The notes under the pieces were generated by a model that worked only from the letters and a program-made list of their open reading frames with translations, had not been told where the DNA came from and ran no database searches. DNA of 64,000 nucleotides. Origin: Paralithodes platypus. Taxonomy: Eukaryota > Arthropoda > Malacostraca > Decapoda > Lithodidae. Positions 59,471 through 64,000 of this stretch are shown piece by piece; within the stretch, counting starts at the first letter, position 1; every line of letters begins with the position of its first letter. The translations under genes were made by a program, and so were the position numbers. The stretch lies in contig CM064512.1 in assembly GCA_032716605.1 (NCBI GenBank), positions 29,715,363-29,779,362 of the forward strand. Direction: 5' to 3'.

Positions 59471-59950
59471 CCCTTAATTAGCGGCTCACCACATAAGTCG
59501 TATTTAATAAAGCTGGACTATGTGGCGGCGCTCGACATAGGTCGAGTGGCAATTTCAGCACGTAATGTTGCTGAGAGAGAGAGACAAGTGGTGGCAGGAG
59601 AGTAGCGAGCGTATGACTGCTCCAGACCACCGCGGCGAACATACTGACACGAATCCCAGCTCCCTCCTCCCTCTCTCACTCGCTATATAAGGAATTGTAT
59701 CGGGAAAGTGGCTAATTACATGCTTTGTGCACTCGCGTTGCACGGTTATTGCAAGAAAACTAGCCATCATAAAAGGATCATTATGGTGTCATTCGAAAGC
59801 TCTGTTTATGCCCTTTCAGGGATAGGTACTTGTTTTACGTTCTGGGTCTTATTTAGGCATGAAAATGATCACGTAAACAGCCCTATTTTGGCTAAAAACA
59901 CCCCGCTGGGCGGTATATATAAATAAACCGCATAGGCCGCTCGTAAGGTG
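59471..59950 (+). mobile_element. T1 MITE copy b
   Basis: 480 bp within Gypsy-2 gag, flanked by TTAA (59467-59470 and 59951-59954). The uninterrupted gag of Gypsy-1 (near 51690) shows coding sequence running through. It is very similar to copy a at 7086. Confidence 0.95.
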
Positions 59951-59954
59951 TTAA

Positions 59955-60842
59955 AGAACTGCTCCAAGAGAACCAGCTCACTCAACTCCTCAAAAGTAGC
60001 TGCCCTCTCAGATCGCAGCCAATGTCGTAGTGCATCAGACAAGTCCCGGGCGTGTTCTAGGAAGGTACTATCCTTGCCCTTAGTAACACCCCGAAACTTC
60101 AAGCGGTAAGTTTCTGGTTGTAACTCATAGGCCCGTAGCACAGCCTTCTTTAGCTCATCATAAACTACACAGGACTCTAAAGGTAGTGCATCATACGCTT
60201 TTAGCCCCTTTCCTAGGAGTCTTGATGAAACTAATGCTGCCCACTTTTCCTGAGGCCACTGGTGTTGCTGACAGTTCTTCTCAAATCGCATAAAAAACTC
60301 AGCCACACATAATTCATCGAACACAGGAACTAGTTTAAGCAGGTGCAACAATGATTGGTCCTGATGTCTGTTACCTCCCCCAATATTTCGCCCTGTTACC
60401 TCCACTCAAGATCTCTCCAGCTCCCTGTCAGCCCGATACCTAGTAGACTCTGCCTGCAGTTCAGCCTTTCGTATAGCTGTTCTCTCTGCAGCCTCAGCCT
60501 GAGCTCTAGCAACCTCAGCCTGAGCTCTAGCAACCTCAGCCTGCACACTAACCTGTCTTTCGGCGGCCTCAACTTTGGCCATCTCAAGCCGAAACAACAA
60601 ATCTTGAGTCAACCCTTGAGGAGGGGAAGGTGCATTTAATGGAGAGGGTCCCTGTGATTGAATTCCACGCTGCCATTGACCATCAACTTGGGGGTATGTA
60701 CTAAATTCAGGCACCCTGACGTTTGATATGGGGGTAGCGTGGAGGGGGGGCTGGGGACCGGGGCCCCCAGTCGCCTCTCCACCCAGGTCTCTCCCTTCTA
60801 AACCCAATATCAAAGTCCTCAGCTGATCTTTCCTCATGCCAC
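59955..60842 (-). pseudogene. Gypsy-2 gag, middle part
   Basis: Between two MITEs. It reads LSGMRKDQLRTL, a Pro-rich linker, an Ala/Glu-rich coiled coil (ARAQAEVARAQAEAAERTAI), then after a TGA at about 60408 (Arg in Gypsy-1) the capsid-like LLKLVPVFDELCVAEFF, WAALVSSRLLGKGLKAYDAL and YELQPETYRLKFRGVTKG, FLEHARDLSDALRHW. The role is that of Gypsy gag. Confidence 0.88.
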
Positions 60843-60846
60843 TTAA

Positions 60847-61474
60847 CCCGGCAAGCGCGATAGGCCTAACGGAAGGCTTCCTATAGGGAACGCGATAGGC
60901 CTCACGGAAGCAAGACCATAAAAAAAGCCTTCCATAAAAAAAAGGGCCTATCAAAACAAAGGAATTTGTCTCTAGGTGAGATAATTCCCCTCCAGTACTC
61001 ATCCATGTAAATCTCACCCACCCCCCTCCCCTCCTTCCCCACCTTATTCCCCCCTCCCTCCCCTCCTCAATTATCACCTATTTTTCCTATTATTATCATC
61101 ATTTATCGGTTATTTTTCTCTCCCGCGATAATGTAGCACAAGTGGGTTGCAGAAAAGATCGTTATGCAACACCCAGACACCGGCCCACACCGCCCCGCTC
61201 GTCTCAGTTACCTCACAGACAGCGAGAGAGGAGGGTTGCCTGTGGCTCTCTCTTGCCTGAGATTATGACCAATATCTTCGTTTTTCACCACCCAAATGCT
61301 TTTCCCACTTATTTTAGCACTCTTGAAGGTTCATATATACATCATATGTAAATAAAAGCATACCGAAAACAAATAATGCTCTATATTGTAAATATAACGA
61401 ATTCTGTCAGAATCCAAGGCTAGAAATGCACAAATAACTAACCTAGCCCCTAGGTCTATTTCGCGCTTGTCAGG
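60847..61474 (+). mobile_element. T3 MITE (TTAA target)
   Basis: 628 bp flanked by TTAA (60843-60846 and 61475-61478). Terminal inverted repeats begin CCCGGCAAGCGCGATAGGCC on the left and, reverse-complemented, CCTGACAAGCGCGAAATAGA on the right. It splits Gypsy-2 gag, whose Gypsy-1 counterpart is continuous. There is no transposase. Confidence 0.9.
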
Positions 61475-61478
61475 TTAA

Positions 61479-61673
61479 ACCCTGGTGACCCTGAAGACCT
61501 GCCACACACTTTAAGCCATACTTATTCAGCTTCAACACCCTGGCAGCGGTAAGGGGCACCTCTAAAAATCTTCTAGCACCCTCCTCGCTATCGACTAGCC
61601 ACTCCACAGGTCTTTCTCCCTCCGAGCCCGTATCGTGACCTGACCCATCACTGTGTTTGGATGTATTAGACAT
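61479..61673 (-). pseudogene. Gypsy-2 gag, N-terminus
   Basis: Starts MSNTSKHSDGSGHDTGSEGE at 61673. It aligns with the Gypsy-1 gag start (EEDARIFLQWPVTAERL against EEGARRFLEVPLTAARVL). It is cut by T3 after about 65 codons and continues at 60842. Confidence 0.85.
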
Positions 61674-61870
61674 GTTTGTGTACTGCAGTAATTATCACGG
61701 TTATAGAATGTGCCTTATCTCCTATGCAAGTATGTATATACTAATGGTATTTAAAGTCTTTAATGTGTTATATTGGTTGCTCCAAAAAAAACTCTATGTC
61801 CACTGTATTCCTAATCATAAGGAATCTCAAAACAATGACCACTATATTCCTCTGTTCAGTAAATCCTATG

Positions 61871-61883
61871 CAAGGTCGCCATT
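61871..61883 (-). promoter_or_regulatory. Primer-binding site of Gypsy-2
   Basis: The minus strand AAATGGCGACCTTG next to the LTR has the same TGGCGACC as in Gypsy-1. Confidence 0.7.
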
Positions 61884-63779
61884 TGTTACGTCCTGGGATA
61901 TATAAACACTGGGCTCTTTCTATTGGACTAGGTATGCGGCAACAAGCAACAACGGAAAACGCTAGATCCAACCCTTATCTATAAACCCAGGCAACAAACC
62001 ACCCTAAACCGTCAAGAGTCCTGCCTGGACAACGAGGTATCCTATGACTCGGTTACAGGGTGCACGCACTATAGACTGCTGATAGTCAAGCAGGCTATAT
62101 AAAAGATCACACAATTAAGTTGACTTAAAGCTTCAAGGAAAAGATAGATAATGGAATTAAATTGCAGAAACAATTTATTAACAAACTAGAAAGTACATTT
62201 AACGTTACGTTAATTAATACAACTAATCACCCCTGTGTGAAAGAAGGTGAAAGCAAACAGTCCTCAAAACATCGTACAGGTAGACAAGATGCGGGTCTCT
62301 AAACTGCATGCGGCTACTGTAGGATCTGATGCTTAGCAAAGAAAGTACGTTACGGATTTAGAGAACTCTTAACTCATAAGCAGGAATAAATACTAGTGAT
62401 AGGATATACAGTGTATAATGGCATAGGTATAATTAAATAAAGGCAGCAACTCGCAACATAACCACATACAGGTGTGCTTCTCACTCTTAGTCAGGCAAGC
62501 CTGCTCGGACAGAGTCTCTAAGCCAAACCCTGACTCACAATGCTCACAAAAACGGTAAACTGTGGCACAATAACAAGCATACAGAGATAATAAACCCCTA
62601 GCTGTTAATCTGCCAGGTGGCAGAGATCTAGCCGGAAGGATATAAGCTTTGGATACCCGGGCTGAGCCACCTGCTCTAGCCTAGGGACGTTCCCAGGTCT
62701 GTGCGCCAAATTACTCTAATTGAAAGGGTGCTCTCTTGAGAGACTCAGATCGCAAGTATCTGACTCTCTCCTGGCGACCCTAAAACAAAAGCAAGACGTG
62801 CTAGCGCAGTGCTGAGTGGACTAGGCAATGGCCCTCACACAACACAACGCTAGACACACAGGGACACAGACAAGAAAATGCCCCCAGACTCCCACGGGTA
62901 TCCTAGTAAAGTCGTGCGGGTCCACGGGACTTGCACCAGCAGACTTTACCTAAAGGATCGCAAAAAGCCTCCCCTCCGGTCTAGCCCCTGCTAACCTGAC
63001 ACAAGAACACACTAGCAAGCATGAAACCACCAAATATGAGACAACAAAAAAGCTTCCTAGGTCTCATTAACAATTACATCCCTGCATAAGGCCCAAAATC
63101 CTATCTAGTTATCTGAGAGCTCGTCGTTAAAACAATAATAGATATAAGGTCTATCAAGGGGATGGGATAATTAATAGATTGGTGAAGTAGTGGAAAGAAG
63201 GTATACAAAGTAAGAGAGAACGTTTCTAAGTGGGGTTGAGAGGGATAGATATCAAGGGCGTCCGAAGGGTACGACAATGAGGTGAGCTCTGAGTCTTGAA
63301 TCTGTCTGGACCCCACCCTAGGCATGCAGAATACATCCCAGGCTTGGCAACACTCAACACAGTTGCCTGGCCAAAATCCTCTACCCCGTGCGTGAGTCGA
63401 AACTAAGCCTAACGTTGCAATCAAATGCAAGTGGCAGCGCTTCAGGCTCGTCCCAAGATGGTCTCTCCGCGCGAAGCAACGTCCCAAGCCGGTCTCTCTC
63501 TCCCGCTCGTCTCTTCACGCTCTCACTAGACTTACATCTTATATATTATAATGAAACAATCAACTATCGAGAATAAAATATACTAAGATGTGTTGGTTAA
63601 GAATAAGGGCAACTTCAAGCTGTGAAACAACATAAAAATATCCCAGACATTAGTTACATTGTCGTAGGATATATACTAAGGGAAAGCCTGCCGGTCGGCT
63701 ACCACCAGCCGGTTTCTAAACGGCTGGGCAGCCGACGCGCGCGCATGCCCGCACGTGGTTACTATGCAGAAGCGTCACA
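61884..63779 (-). repeat. Gypsy-2 5' LTR (1.9 kb)
   Basis: Plus-strand ends TGTTACGTCC and GCGTCACA mirror those of the Gypsy-1 LTR (TGTTACGACT, AACGTCACA). The interior is diverged from Gypsy-1. The right edge touches a 61-bp tandem array. Confidence 0.8.
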
Positions 63780-64000
63780 TTTTCTACTAACTATTGATGT
63801 ATTATAATTATGTATGTAGTAAATGCCCATATTAGCTTGGGTTTCTACTAACTATTGATGTATTATAATTATGTATGTTGTAAATGCCAATATTAGCTTG
63901 GGTTTCTACTAACTATTGATGTATTATAATAATTTATGTAGTAAATGCCCATATTAGCTTGGGTTTCTACTAACTATTGATGTATTATAATTATGTATGT
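63780..64000. repeat. 61-bp tandem repeat (satellite), open at window end
   Basis: TTTCTACTAACTATTG recurs at 63781, 63842, 63903 and 63964, a strict 61-base period with few changes. It runs past the end of the window. Confidence 0.95.

Larger units (their letters stand above)
56186..63779 (-). mobile_element. Gypsy-2: truncated LTR retrotransposon, Gmr1-like gene order
   Basis: One LTR (61884-63779), a primer-binding site, gag, protease, integrase and the first part of RT are present, in that order, on the minus strand. It ends within RT after the YLDDVIIY block at about 56185; RNase H and the other LTR are missing from the window. Two TTAA MITEs lie in gag. It is related to Gypsy-1 throughout, and has the domains Gypsy-1 lost. 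Confidence 0.92.

Overview
The window looks like repeat-rich DNA from an invertebrate, most plausibly a decapod crustacean. The clues are CR1-clade LINEs ending in short TTCTTATG-type repeats, Jockey-like endonuclease fragments of a kind I associate with crab genomes, Gypsy elements with long LTRs, many (TA)n and (CA)n tracts, and no compact gene order. The species call is inference. I recognise no single-copy host gene: every protein-coding stretch I can support belongs to a mobile element or its remains, and nearly all are broken.

Layout. (1) 1-10250: a minus-strand CR1 element (family B, copy B1) is split by a full-length plus-strand CR1 of another family (A1, 2415-8422), which itself carries a 484-bp TTAA MITE (T1). 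The 5' UTR of B1 is further split by a 1.5-kb inverted-repeat unit containing another TTAA MITE (T4). (2) 10640-13122: CR1 fragments and a tRNA-like sequence. (3) 13581-21749: a nest in which CR1-B2a contains CR1-B2b, which contains full-length CR1-A2. (4) 22240-27230: a nearly complete CR1-B3 with a TTAA MITE (T2). (5) 27231-37400: mostly unassigned AT-rich DNA with microsatellites, two tRNA-derived SINE copies, Jockey-like fragments split by another T1 MITE, and a hammerhead-like core. (6) 37820-41191: a DNA element with roughly 160-bp terminal inverted repeats carrying a decayed Cys-rich/CXC-domain gene. (7) 41523-41952: a fold-back palindrome. (8) 46952-55304: a complete young Gypsy-type LTR element on the minus strand (Gypsy-1). 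(9) 55716-56185: a piggyBac-like 5' fragment. (10) 56186-63779: a second related LTR element (Gypsy-2), truncated in RT and interrupted by two TTAA MITEs. (11) 63780-64000: a 61-bp tandem repeat running off the end.

Main points. The related copies in the window act as each other's controls, so pre-insertion sites can be read directly for several insertions. At least four TTAA-flanked non-autonomous families are present (T1 four times), and each looks piggyBac-mobilised. Both Gypsy elements have protease-integrase-RT-RNase H order, as in Copia and the Gmr1-like group, although their domains are of Gypsy type. The long-TIR element at 37.8-41.2 kb is the best candidate for an undescribed transposon type.
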